Source: Cliona cf. orientalis (lineage: Eukaryota > Porifera > Demospongiae > Clionaida > Clionaidae). Taken from it: DNA of 64,000 bases. This document shows, piece after piece, positions 12,101 to 24,100 of the stretch. Positions within the stretch are counted from its first letter, which is position 1, and every line of letters begins with the position of its first letter. A program made the position numbers and the translations under genes. The notes beneath the pieces were generated by a model that saw only the letters and a program-made list of their open reading frames with translations, ran no database searches and had not been told where the DNA came from. Where the stretch lies: the NCBI GenBank assembly GCA_963930775.1, contig OZ005689.1, positions 7,913,569 to 7,977,568 of the forward strand, in the 5' to 3' direction.

Positions 12101-15100
12101 AATAAATTACAGCCACGATTGCATGAAACAAGCACAGTAATATAATGGGGAACTTTTGACACATCTAGGTGCAAATTTTCACATAAATGACTGCCAGGCC
12201 ATTAGAAAAAATGCTTGCATTTAAATTTCACATGCACTCTCTAATATCTCAACGTCACTTTTCACAGTGTGTGGCATCATTTTCTGTTGGGGCAATGATG
12301 AGAGGCTACTATGTTGACAGGATATATACCTGGACCACTTTTACTGGTGAGAAATTGCCAGTGTAAGAATGAAAGGATACCTCCTTTCATAGGATCTCGT
12401 CTATTCATCCTACATTGAGAATCATTGATCCTAAATTTGAACATTACTTTGTTGTACACAGATCACGTGAAATTTCGAACTGTATGGTAAAACAGATTCA
12501 CGTATGAATGCTATCATAACTGGACGTACGGTTAAAAGACTGAACATGATCAGAGGGTTTTCCTCACTGAACAGCTGCATCAGTGTATTATTGGTGGCAC
12601 GAACAACATTAAGTGTTATGCTCCACAAGTTGTCAAACTCCCCCCTGAGTCCATCCACAAAGGGCGAGTAGCAGGCTTGGATCAGTGCTCCACATGTATT
12701 GCTGCAGAGTGGAGGGATGCGATGGGTACAACGTGAACAGAAGCTCAGCTCAACCAGTCTCTGTTGACAATGCTGCAAAGGTTGGAAATTTCCGAGGGTG
12801 AGATTATAATTGTGTAGGAATGTGAGGATTCGAACTGCAGTTGTTACCCCTCTCCTGATCTGTTCAAGATGCCTGCCAACAAGGCTCAACGCTGTCTGGT
12901 TTATGCGCTGCCAAATAAAATTAGTGATGCACATTTGCTGTGTCATACTTCCAGGAGCAAAAGTCTCAGCTGCAAGATCTACAAGACGATTAGTGATATT
13001 CTGGATGAAGGCTGAAACATTGTACGCTAGTCCTTGAGTGATTATGATGTTGTCCACAAAGTTTTGGATCAGATTTGAAACTGCAGAGTGCAATTGATCA
13101 TCAGGAAAGAGAGTCGTTAGGGGCAGGTGGGTCCGGAATGCATCACTAAAATCTCCTGTAAAGTCTGCAAAGAGAAGAAGCATTGTTACAACGCAAATGC
13201 GATCTAACGCAAATGCGATCTATCAACACTTAGAAAAATTCGACAGGGAAAAAAAAAAAATCAAAGTGTACGGCAAGATTTGAACCCGCTCTATTCCGTC
13301 CCACACATAAGAGCCCAACCACTCGGCCACCACCGTTGTTGCTGCTGGCAGCCGTTATTTCGACTATTTTATAGACAAACCCTACACAACCCAGCCACTC
13401 CCACACTAACCCTGCTAACCATTCACAACCCAGTCCCAGACCTCCCAGCCCCTCCAGTCCACGTATACGCAAACCCTAGAGACTAACCCTGCTAACCATT
13501 CGCAACCCATCCCCAGACCTCCCAGCCCCTCCCACACTAACCCCGCTACACATTCGCAACCCATCCCCTGACCTCCCAGCCCCTCCCATCCTTATCGTCC
13601 AGCGATCGCGGCGGCGTACGTACCGGCGTATCGCGAACGGGTCGGGATCGCATTTGCATCGTTACAAGCATAAAGGGAGGAGAAGGTGGGAAGGAGAAGA
13701 GGGGAGAGGGGAGAAGGATGGACAGGGAAAGAGTAGAAGAGGGAAGCATAGAGAAGTGGAAAGAGTGGTGGTGAAGTATCTATAACCACACAGCACTCTA
13801 TAAAGATTAATGAGTGCATCCAGGAGGCTACCCTTCAAATATGTACAATAATTATAGTCATGTACCCGGGTCAATGCATGGTACTGCTGCAAGGACATGG
13901 TGACACTTGGCAGGCTTCTGATATGTGCTGAGTCAGCATATTATGTATATATAGCAAATATGTTCCTTACTGGATGCATTCAAGTTTGCATAGTGTTTAA
14001 TAGTGGCTGCCAATTAAGATGGGCCCGTGTGGAAAAGTTCGCGGCACTACGCGCGCAATGATTGACTCCGCGGAGCCACACCCTCGCGCGCCGTTACGCG
14101 CGGAATACCTGCTGCTCGCGCGCAAATGATATTGGCGCGTATTTCGCGTTCTCCGCGGAAATGCGCGTTTATTTATCACACTTTCAGCACTACCTGGGGA
14201 TACAAAACAACGCGCTTGCGATTATTATTGCGTGCGCGAGTATATGCATGCGCGCACAGTTGAATGCACAATAATTTTTTAAGACAACATTCTAATCATC
14301 TGTGATACAGTTTGGAGGCACAGCAATGAATATGTTGGTACTGCTAAAGCTACAATACACACACTTTGATATGAGAGACTTGACAGGGATGATTTCAACC
14401 GATGATTGCAGCTTCACTGGAACAACTCTAGAGCAAAGAATTCCTAGTCCCCGAGCGTAACAATGATCTGTCGTGGTACTGAGTTTGTTCAAAACAGCCA
14501 CAGACTGGTTTGGCAGGGAAAGAAAGTACTTTATCAAACCATAGTGTGCAGCTCCTCCATCCTTATAGCATACAGTGTAACTGTTTCTCTTTGTGACTCT
14601 TGTGTAAGCTTGGGAATAGTATTTCACACCACCAACAATTGCCCGGGTAAATTGTGAAGCTACATCTGCCCGTATCGTGAACTTTTGATTCAGAGAGTCG
14701 GCTACCTCTTGTTCCACCTGTACTTTCTTAACTGGCCCAAGCACATGGCAATCTATTAGCATGATTCTGTATTAGCAAATCATGAATATGCATCATATTA
14801 ATATTATGTGGAATCGATAGAAAAATTAACTTACGACTGTGATAGTTGTGGTTTTCCTACCAGTTGGAGCATCACGTAGGAGAAAGCAAGCTACAAGGAA
14901 GTGCACACAATGTCATAAATAAGTAAACAAGACAATAACATTCTATTGTATACATACCTGATAGTTCATAGCTCTTGTGCCATGAAAGTGTGCTTTTAGG
15001 TGACCATTCACCGACTCAAAATGAAAACATGAGTATACCCAAAGAGGTCCCCAGTTAGCCACGCATGCCGGCATATGTTTCAGCAAGTGTACATTCATGG

Positions 15101-18100
15101 TACAGCCATTCTCCCCTAAAGATGTATTGTCATGCACATAATGGATATTAGTACATATGCTTACCGTCAAGAAAAACCAATTATTATTTTTATTATTATG
15201 ATTACATACCATACAGTGTAGCGAACATTCCATAAAAGCGGTTTAGATACTGTTCCGACTTGTGTAGCATTGCCTCAGTAACAACATCACTCAACAACAA
15301 ATGCATAGCAGCTACCAGCAGTGAGTAGTGGGTGAAAAATGGATCTGGCAGAATTCCGTGCAAAACCGGGAGCGAGTAGTATAGCAGCCATGACCTAAAT
15401 TCTGATGCTACATGCAAGTAGAGTAAATAAGCATGATATACGATGATTACAAATATTATTATTATTACTATACCTTTCCAATAGGCTAAATCTTGAAGGC
15501 TTCTCACTGAGCGACTGAATTCGACTGGTACCTGTATTTTCATGAGCCTTTCATCACACTGGGTAATCTGTGCAGGGCCGATCATTTGAACCTAAGTAAC
15601 AGCTTATAGTGATTGTAATGATTACCTTCGATTTGATGCTATAGGGAGAACCACGGTGACTCGCTCCAAACCAAAATCCCATGAGTGATTTCTCCATCAC
15701 ACCCAAGAACACACAATGCATCACATCAATCACCACCCCAGTACAAAGATCAAATGATGGTTGTGTACACAAAACGCTAGCCCCCTTGATGCCCATCACC
15801 TTTGCATGAATTAAGGTTAATTACAACTATTGTGTATAATATAATATGTAACTTACTGCGTCGTTCTCTCTCAGTGCCCTCCTGGCATTCCTTACTATAC
15901 TTTCGTGCGTTCTTGGGGTGGAGGTAGTGGAGTAGGGCCAGTTTCGTACGAGATGACATGTTGGCCTTGGAACCCCCTCGTCTTCACAATAAGTACATCC
16001 CCACTTCCCATTGAATTGTTTCATGTTCAGCACACTGGCCCTTGCTGGCAGATCTACGGCACACATAAGCAGCCTCGCCTTGGACACCATCTCCCCTGAG
16101 GGAGTCTTGATAGCAACTCCTAATGATGTTATATTTTAATCCTTAATTGTTTTACATGTTACATGCATGTCATGTAACATACATGAAACATGCATGCTAC
16201 ATGCATGTAGATACAAATGGAACCTGCATATAACGTGCCAAGGTTAGTGCATGTCATATGCATGTAACATGCATGTTACATGCACAAGATTTCGTATAGG
16301 GAATGTACCTCTTGAGGAAAGTGTCTTCAGGTGGTCCATGAGAGGTTTCAGAAAGGTGGACATTGTCGGCTTGGAACGGCCAAACCACAAGCCAGCTAGC
16401 AGCAGATTTTTGCGCTTAAACCTAATCATGTATGTGGTAGAGTGAGTGTATATACAACAATTTGTTTTTTGTTGTTGTTTTGAAAGGAGGGGAAAGGGGC
16501 TACTGTACACACATACATACCGAACTGTTGGAGGCAATTCATTTACTGCCAACCAGATTGGCCAGAGATCTACCGATGACGATCGGAACAAACTCACTCC
16601 GTCCGTGTTGAGGGTGAAAGTGACGTTGCACGGCTGATTCACAAATCTGTGGTGTTTCTTGTATTCGCTTCCATCCAATGCATCCCTGAGAACTCCAGGC
16701 TCAGATGGCCGGCTAAATCGTTGTTGCAGACAATCCCAAAAGGCAGGGTCTACGACAACCATACAAAAGTTGTGAAATGGCCTAGCCTAGCAATTGCAAG
16801 CTTAGATCCTATGATAATATAGTACGTGTAATACAACACATGCTATTAATAGCATACCTTCTAGTCGTCGTTTGAGCTGTGCCTCGACAGAAATGGATAA
16901 AAACTCCATGGCTTCAGCTTCACAATTATTGGGGCAAGACGACTGAAGAGTAGATAGAACAGCATGACAGCTTGAGCAGCAGAAGTGTGTTGTGTACGTG
17001 ATGTCTCGATACAGGTGAAGAAAGTGCTTCTTGAGCTTGTACAGCGAAACCATCGAGTTGGTTTTAGGGAGATGACTGTCGACTAAGTTAAGCAAGTCAC
17101 TGAACGCCAGTTTAGTTAGGCGATGGCGCAGTGCGAATTGAAACACTTGGAGATGACTCTCGAAGAAGGTTAAACTTGATCCAGGATAAAGTGGCTGGTC
17201 AAAGTCGCCTTCACTGTCAAGTGTATTGCTGGTATCCTCATCTTGGCTGTGATCTTCTGTAGATAGGCTACTGTTGAAGCAAACAGAGTCTTCATCCATG
17301 GAGGAAGAGGAAAAATCCAACGAATCGCTACCGCTGCTATCCATCGTTGGGCAACTGACACGAGTCTTCATTGCATTGGGTTCTCACTTAGCCTGATCCG
17401 CGTGGATCACTTGGAGCTTCGCGCGATCGCGCGTGCTTCCGATGCGGTCCGCGTGTATCACCGCGTGCTTCCGATGCGGTCCGCGATGTGGACGTGGTGG
17501 TGCTGCATACTCCTATTTAACGCCCGCCACCTGCTACCTGCCACCTCGTGTCTCAAAGCTCGAAGCTGAAGGCAGATTGGTATCGACGTGACTCGTATTC
17601 CAGTTCAACCAGTTATCATCGTCTACTCCTGCTGTGTGATCGATTGAGTAAAGATGGCATTGATTCGTGCTGCTGTGAAAGAAGGTATTTTATTACAATG
17701 CCAGTATTAAAACGTATACTAGTAAACCCGAAATCTATCCCGACACCTTTCGTAACTGGCCTTGTCCGTTCTTGATAGCTAGGTACCAATAGAGACCTAC
17801 TGTCTTGATCACAAAATTATTTTGCCTACAGGTTCTCACTGTCTCATCGAGTGGGATGAGCTCAACAATCCAGTCAGTGTTGTTGACAGAAAGAATGTGA
17901 AGTCTGTTGATGGTGACAGTGAGCCAGATGTTGGGGAGATGTGCTCTATTCGATGTCGTGAACGATCAAGATGGGTTGAGTATCCAGGCAAGCTACTGGC
18001 TGTAGGATCAAAGAAGGAGATGGAACTAGAAATGGCACGGCTAGATGACCTAGGCTCAAGTGATGGTGAAGATGAAGAGAGTGCTCAAGTTACCTCAGAG

Positions 18101-21100
18101 GCTGAAAAGACAGTGTTTAAAGGTAAATGGTGTTTGTTTGCGATCAGGACCTATCTATCATTCATTACCTTGATCCTATTTTTCTACAGACACTCACTGT
18201 CTCATTGAGTGGGATGAGCCCAATACACCTCCCAGTATTATGGAAAGGATGAATGTGAAGTCTGTTGATGGTGATAGTGAGCTGAGTATTGGAGATATGT
18301 GTTTGGTGAGGTGTCGTGAACGATCGAGGTGGGTTGAGTATCCCGGCAAACTACTAGCCATGGGCTCCAGAAAGGATATGAAGGTAGCAATAACGAACAA
18401 TAGAGAGACTGCTCAAGCCAGCTCAGAGGAAGTGTCCGAGATTGGAAGGGGTGATACTGCCGGAGATGTAAGTTGGACTCCTCTTGGTTTATGCACAGTA
18501 TGTGACAAATAGTATTGTATTTAGGCTGAAATGACGGTGTCGAAAGGAGGACAGCTAGCACATGATATGACGAAGGAAGACATCGGTGGTGGAAATGAAG
18601 ATGATAATGAAGCTAGCAGTGAGCACCAGTCAGAAAGAGAAGGTAGCGATTTATACGATGAGCAGCCAGCAAGAAAGAAGAGAAAGACTGTAAGTTATAG
18701 CTGTTTCATTCAGTTGATAGTACGTACATAACCTTGTATTTCTCCAGGTTAGACGTAAAGTTTGCAAGAAAAGTGTAAATTCGGCTAAAGGTGATGATGA
18801 CCAACCAGTGAAGAAGCGCCGGCAAGTTGTAAGTCAACTGGTTGTGTCCTCTAATTTTGACTGACAAGAAAAACATTGATAATATAGGCAATAGCTAGTA
18901 AGCCGTGCAAGAAGAAGGCAGCCGCAGAGAACATGCGAGTGACAGAGCAGCTACTGGATGGGTTGGTATCACCAACAGAATCACCTGAAAAGTCGCCACC
19001 ACAATCACTACCCAAAGGCTTTGTACTTGCCGGTAATGTGTCCCCTGGTAATATCTCCATTGGTGATGGCTACCTCTCTGAAGAGGATGAACCACAGCTT
19101 ATCTCAATGCCAGTGCAAGGACAATCCACTCCACGAGTGAAGGATCTCACGAATAAGGTGATGTGTGTGTGCATGCATGTGTGTTTGTGTACGTGTCTTT
19201 CTGGAGTGGCAATTAAGTTTAATGACACATGTAATCATACAGGGTACTTTAGTTGGATGGGAGCGTTCAGTGCAGGGACAACTGGACAACTTGAAGTTAT
19301 GGTTAGAGCTGCAATTTGCAACATTGAATCAGAAAGTGGATGGTATTGCTGAAGATGTGAAGTCCCGGAAGCGCCACAAGAAGGTATGTTATGGTTTGTG
19401 CTTTATTGCTAAAATTACCCACATGTACTAATGTGCATTAATTTTATACACAGGTGTACCAGGATGTATCAGTTGAAGGTGGTAGGAGTGATTTTGATGA
19501 TAAGAGTGTTCTTGAAGAGAGTGTAATGGCAGGCTCAGCTGAGCCGACTGCAGCAGGGCAGAGTGCAGCTGGTAAAGTGAAAACAGGAAAACTAGGTAAA
19601 CATATATACTAATACCACATTGTACATAGTTGCATTATTATCATCATAGAGACATGCACATTATCGTCAAAACACATGCAAATATTATTTCAACAGAAAT
19701 CGTCTGCGGGAACCCTAAATCGAAACACCACCTGGTACTTTCTCTGCCATCAGAAGCAGCTGTTGCACTGTTTCACAGTGTGAATTGTTGCCCCCCTCCT
19801 GATGCTGGCACGTTTGCCAAGAAGTTGTTGGACGTTTTTTTTAGTGAAGAGGAATTGGCAAGGTCTTGCTGTACAAAGGCTGTGGGAAGAGAGCTCCTGG
19901 ATCAAACTGTGCTATTGGGAATCAAATGTATGTTGGCAATATAATATACGGTGCTACCATAGTGACATAATCTAATGTATGTGCACTGTGCTTTCCATTG
20001 ACAGACCAAACATTTTACAAGTATCCAGTCCCAAAGGAACAGGCCGATGATAAATGGAGCAAGATAGTGCGTGACAAGCTGAACATGAGGTGCAGAACCT
20101 GCAGACGAAAGCTAAACTCGGACAAAGAGAATATACATGCAAACAAAATAGATCACATGCCTTGAGAGCTTACCAAATAGTATCACAAGCCTCGAGTTTA
20201 CAATAATACTACTATTATTGTGTATTTCCTTTTGTTGGTTACTAAGAATTTAATTAACCTCTGAACTTCCAACTCGTGACCAGAGCGCTAGAACGCGCTC
20301 GATACCAGAGCAGTACTGTGCTGAAGAGTTTAATAATACTGCTACAGCTAGGAATCGTTGGTGTACTACAATCGAAGCTTAAACGAGTGAATAGGTAAGC
20401 TCGCACATAATTGGCTAGCTCGAATTTGCCGTTAAAAATGTTTGGCGCTCGATCGCTTCGTGTAGTACGGCAGAACGCGGAACCCGCCAGCCAATGCGCG
20501 ATGTATTTGTCAGCGCTTTCTTATACTGCTGGTCTTCTTGTTACACTCCAGCTGTTAATGATAGTGTGAAACGGACGCTCACCTATCTACGCTGCGCGTC
20601 TTGGCGCGCTGCCGCGTAGATCTTCGTCCATATCTCCGCGGAAATCAACGGCGGAAATCCGCGAGTAATCCGCGAAATTACACGCAATGACCGCGGACCT
20701 TTCCACACGGGGGTATAGTTGTTAATCATGGCAATATTATAGATAGACAAATATGACCTACTGACAACGTACAAGTAGTTGCCTCCCACTAAAGTGCTTG
20801 GTAACTACATATAAGTGTATATTTTTTGTATGTCTTGTTAAAAACTTGAAGCAAAACATTTCAGTGCTCACAACTTTGCCACCAGGGTGAGTTTTGGCAA
20901 GTAAGCATCAGTACACAGTGGTAATCATGGCTGTTTGGTTAGAATCTTCGTGGGTCTTTTCTAAGACCTGCATGTATGCTGCCAACAAACCACAAAGCGG
21001 GGTACTTGAGCAATGGCGGTCAACAGGAAGACAAAACGCTTATAATTTTTATTTTCATAATTCCACCACGGAGAGTTTCAGCACCAAAATGTATACATTC

Positions 21101-24100
21101 AGATCAGCACAAGATCACGATGGTATATAATATTATATACATGTAGTCAGAATTTTGTAGGACATTGTTAAGTATTCAAACATTATGTATATACAAGGAG
21201 TGAGCGAGCGAAGCGAGCTCACTCCTTTATCTTCTGCATGTGTGGTCGACGACCTTTACCTATATAGTTATGCGCATGCGCAGAGAGCAACCTAGTACAC
21301 GTGCACATCCTGCCTAGTCATGTGACTTCGTCAATCAGCTAGCTAAAGAATTCGTTACTTATCTTGCAGCTTTGCTCGCAAGAGGTCCCAAGAGAAGGCG
21401 CTTAGAATAGAATCGCCTCCCTCTGAAAAGCAGCTATGGGCAACATCGACTCCAGAATGTCACCCTTTTGCATTCTCCAGGCCGCCATATGTAAGTGTAC
21501 AGTTCAGTCTAATTCTGCCCTGCCTTTTTTTTTGAAGCAGCTCACGTTAGTGGCTGCTGGGGCCATAGCCAGCCGTGTCAGTGGGCTGTCTGTTGTATCG
21601 CCCCAAGTCCAGTGACGCCGAGAAAGAAAACTTTTTAGCTCGAGTCGAATCGCTTCCGGTCACCTCCCGCTCGTACGCACACACGCACAGACAACTATAA
21701 TCTTAGTATAATGATATATATACTTCCCCTGAAAGGAATGTATATATAACAATATTTTAGTGAACAGCAAAAATACAAGCATTTTCAAGTTTTGCTTTCA
21801 AATCACACTACACAGAGGGCACATGCTCAATATGACATTATGCTCACATCATGTTACACATTACTCACATTGCATCAACTGCTCAACAATTCTATTGTAG
21901 TCTTCAATACGATCCTGGAACTCCTCCCTGAGGCCATCTATGAGATATTGTCTTACACGCTGAGTGATATCATCAGTGTATTCACGAGTGCAGCATTGTA
22001 GGCTATTAGTGGAACAAACAGGGAGATTGGAACCTATGTGTGTATTTCATACGTGTGCGTATATATGTTTGTGTGCTCTTGAATGAATGAATGAAATATC
22101 TTAATCTGTTAGTGATAATCTTAATAATCTAGTGGCTCATACCATATGGCGGGTAATTTTTGTGGGGTGCTAATTCGTTAAAAATATTGTCATGGTTGAT
22201 TTGACAGTCATGAAAATTTCCCATCCATGAAAATTAATTCCTACGCATATACGGTGATAATTATATTATGCAAGACGATGATGTGATGGCGTTTTCAACA
22301 CTAACATTCTTCTACATGTTGTATCTCATGCTATTTGTATAAGTCTCTTTGTAGATATGGCTTAGCAACAAAAAAGATAGCAAACAAGATCAAGGACGTG
22401 TATCGATTATCCCTGGACTGGGTTGCTATCACGAAATTTAAAACCACGATAAAATTCTGAGGGCCTTCTCTGACTTTCTATGAAAATTTGCACCCCCAAA
22501 AATTACCTGCCATACGGTGTATAATTGCATGTACATGTAGGTAGGTATCACTTGCATTGTAAGTATTGATATTATGTACACCTGTATACTACATGTGCAT
22601 GTGGTATGTATGTAGCATAGGTGTCAACAGTCCCGATTTTTGACTGCTTGTCCCGCTGTCCCGCCTTGCCTTCAGTTTGTCACAACTTTTTTAACTGGCT
22701 TGAAATATAATACAAATGAGCACCAGCCATGGATAAATCAGAGTAGCTAAGCTAACAGATAGCATGCAATGAACATAGGCAAAAGTTCTTTAGAGCGTAG
22801 CATTAGATAGTCTCTTCCCCAGGCCACTCCCATGTTTTCAAGGGCCTGGGGATGAAGCTAAGCATTAAACTATTATGCATCAATTTTTCGTTTTGTAGAC
22901 CTTGAGATTGACTTGCCACGTCCACTAGCAATTGACGACCATTACCGAATTTTTGGTACTGTCCGGCTCTGTAGAGGCAAATCACGACTTTTGTCCCTCC
23001 AAGCAAAATTGTTAGGTTGGCATGTATGGTGTAGGTGTGTATGTGTATGTGTATGCATGTGCGTGAGTGAGAACAAGTGTAGTGGAGAGTACATGTGGAT
23101 GTGCATATGCAAGTGCAAGTGCAAGTTTGAGTGCATGCGCATGAGTCAATGGGGCTTTGTTTTTTGGTGACATAGGGTCATCACCTTCTGTTAATGGTTG
23201 CATGACTACTGCAGGATCAGGGCTGCCCCCCTCCCCCCTGGAAGCTGACTGCCCCTGCTTGAGAGTTGCCAGTGGCCCACCAGCCATAATAAATGCAACA
23301 CATAGGTATGTAAAAATGGGGAAAGTGTCCAAATCAGTAATTTTGCTCATTTATAACCCATATATCATCTTCAGTTTCATGCAGGAGGAGACACATTCGA
23401 TCCCTATCCTGTATTAAAGGGAGGGGAACCAGTGGATATCACTGATAGGCTTCTCCCCGACCCTGGAAGCTGGGTCTCAGAAGCCACCAGAAACAGTCTG
23501 CGAGGTTGAAAAATACATAGGGGAGCATGCCCACAGATACCCCTAGTATAAGAAAATTAATGTTCTTCTTTGCTGATGAAAAACACTTGAAGTATAATAT
23601 GTACTACTACAGTCCCTGCCCCCCAAATCCACAATTGTCATGTTTGCCACCCCCTTGACGAAAAAACCCTGATGAAGATAATACTACAGGGACATGCTGT
23701 TGCAACTGTTGGGGTGGTGGAGCCTGAGAAAGAGCAGAGACAGGCCATCCAACCATTTATCAAAGGAAAAGATACTTTTATCGCATGTCATTGGCTATGG
23801 AAAGTTTAGCCAGCTACTGTTACTGCCTTTCAAGCTCCTCTTATTCACTGCCCTGATCTTTGAAATATCACCTTATGCTGTGCTTATTCTTAATTGGTAG
23901 GAGAAGGATCAGTGGTGTTCCCAGGATTTGGAGGGGGATGCTAAGATAAATTTTTAGCCAAGTCCCAAAATGTTGACCACATCCCTATTTAGACACGTTC
24001 TTGTAGGTAGCTGGCCGACAAAGAAGGCGGTTTTAGGCCAAGTAGTGACGAGAAATTGACCTTTAGGGGGCGAATTTTAGAGGCAAGTGGCAAGTAAGTA

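Larger units (their letters stand above)
14024..20711. mobile_element. two-gene DNA transposon (EnSpm/Tnp2-like plus BEN gene)
   Basis: A 6688-bp unit bounded by inverted repeats CCCGTGTGGAAAxGTxCGCGG and flanked by GG on both sides (possible 2-bp target duplication). GC-rich, CGCG-rich subterminal regions lie at both ends (14.03-14.28 and 20.40-20.71 kb). Inside, two divergent genes share a promoter near 17.37-17.65 kb: a transposase on minus and a BEN-domain protein on plus. Both can be spliced to full open frames without stops, so the copy looks intact. Superfamily placement rests on transposase resemblance. The termini do not start with CACTA. Confidence 0.8.

Noticed and set aside
13546..13898. 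A glypican 5' exon or signal peptide in 13.5-13.9 kb (minus)
   Set aside because: The frames are polypyrimidine-rich repeats. The true signal exon is at 24.8 kb with matching phases.
14024..20711. Calling the 6.7-kb element a canonical CACTA transposon
   Set aside because: The transposase fits that broad group, but the termini start CCCGTGTGG and the target duplication is only a possible GG, so the superfamily label is kept tentative.
20894..21130. A plus-strand 78-aa protein at 20.9 kb
   Set aside because: It overlaps glypican exon 3 on the opposite strand and has no family or splice support.
21792..22001. A plus-strand 69-aa protein at 21.8 kb
   Set aside because: It is antisense to glypican exon 2, whose double-cysteine motif and phases are convincing.
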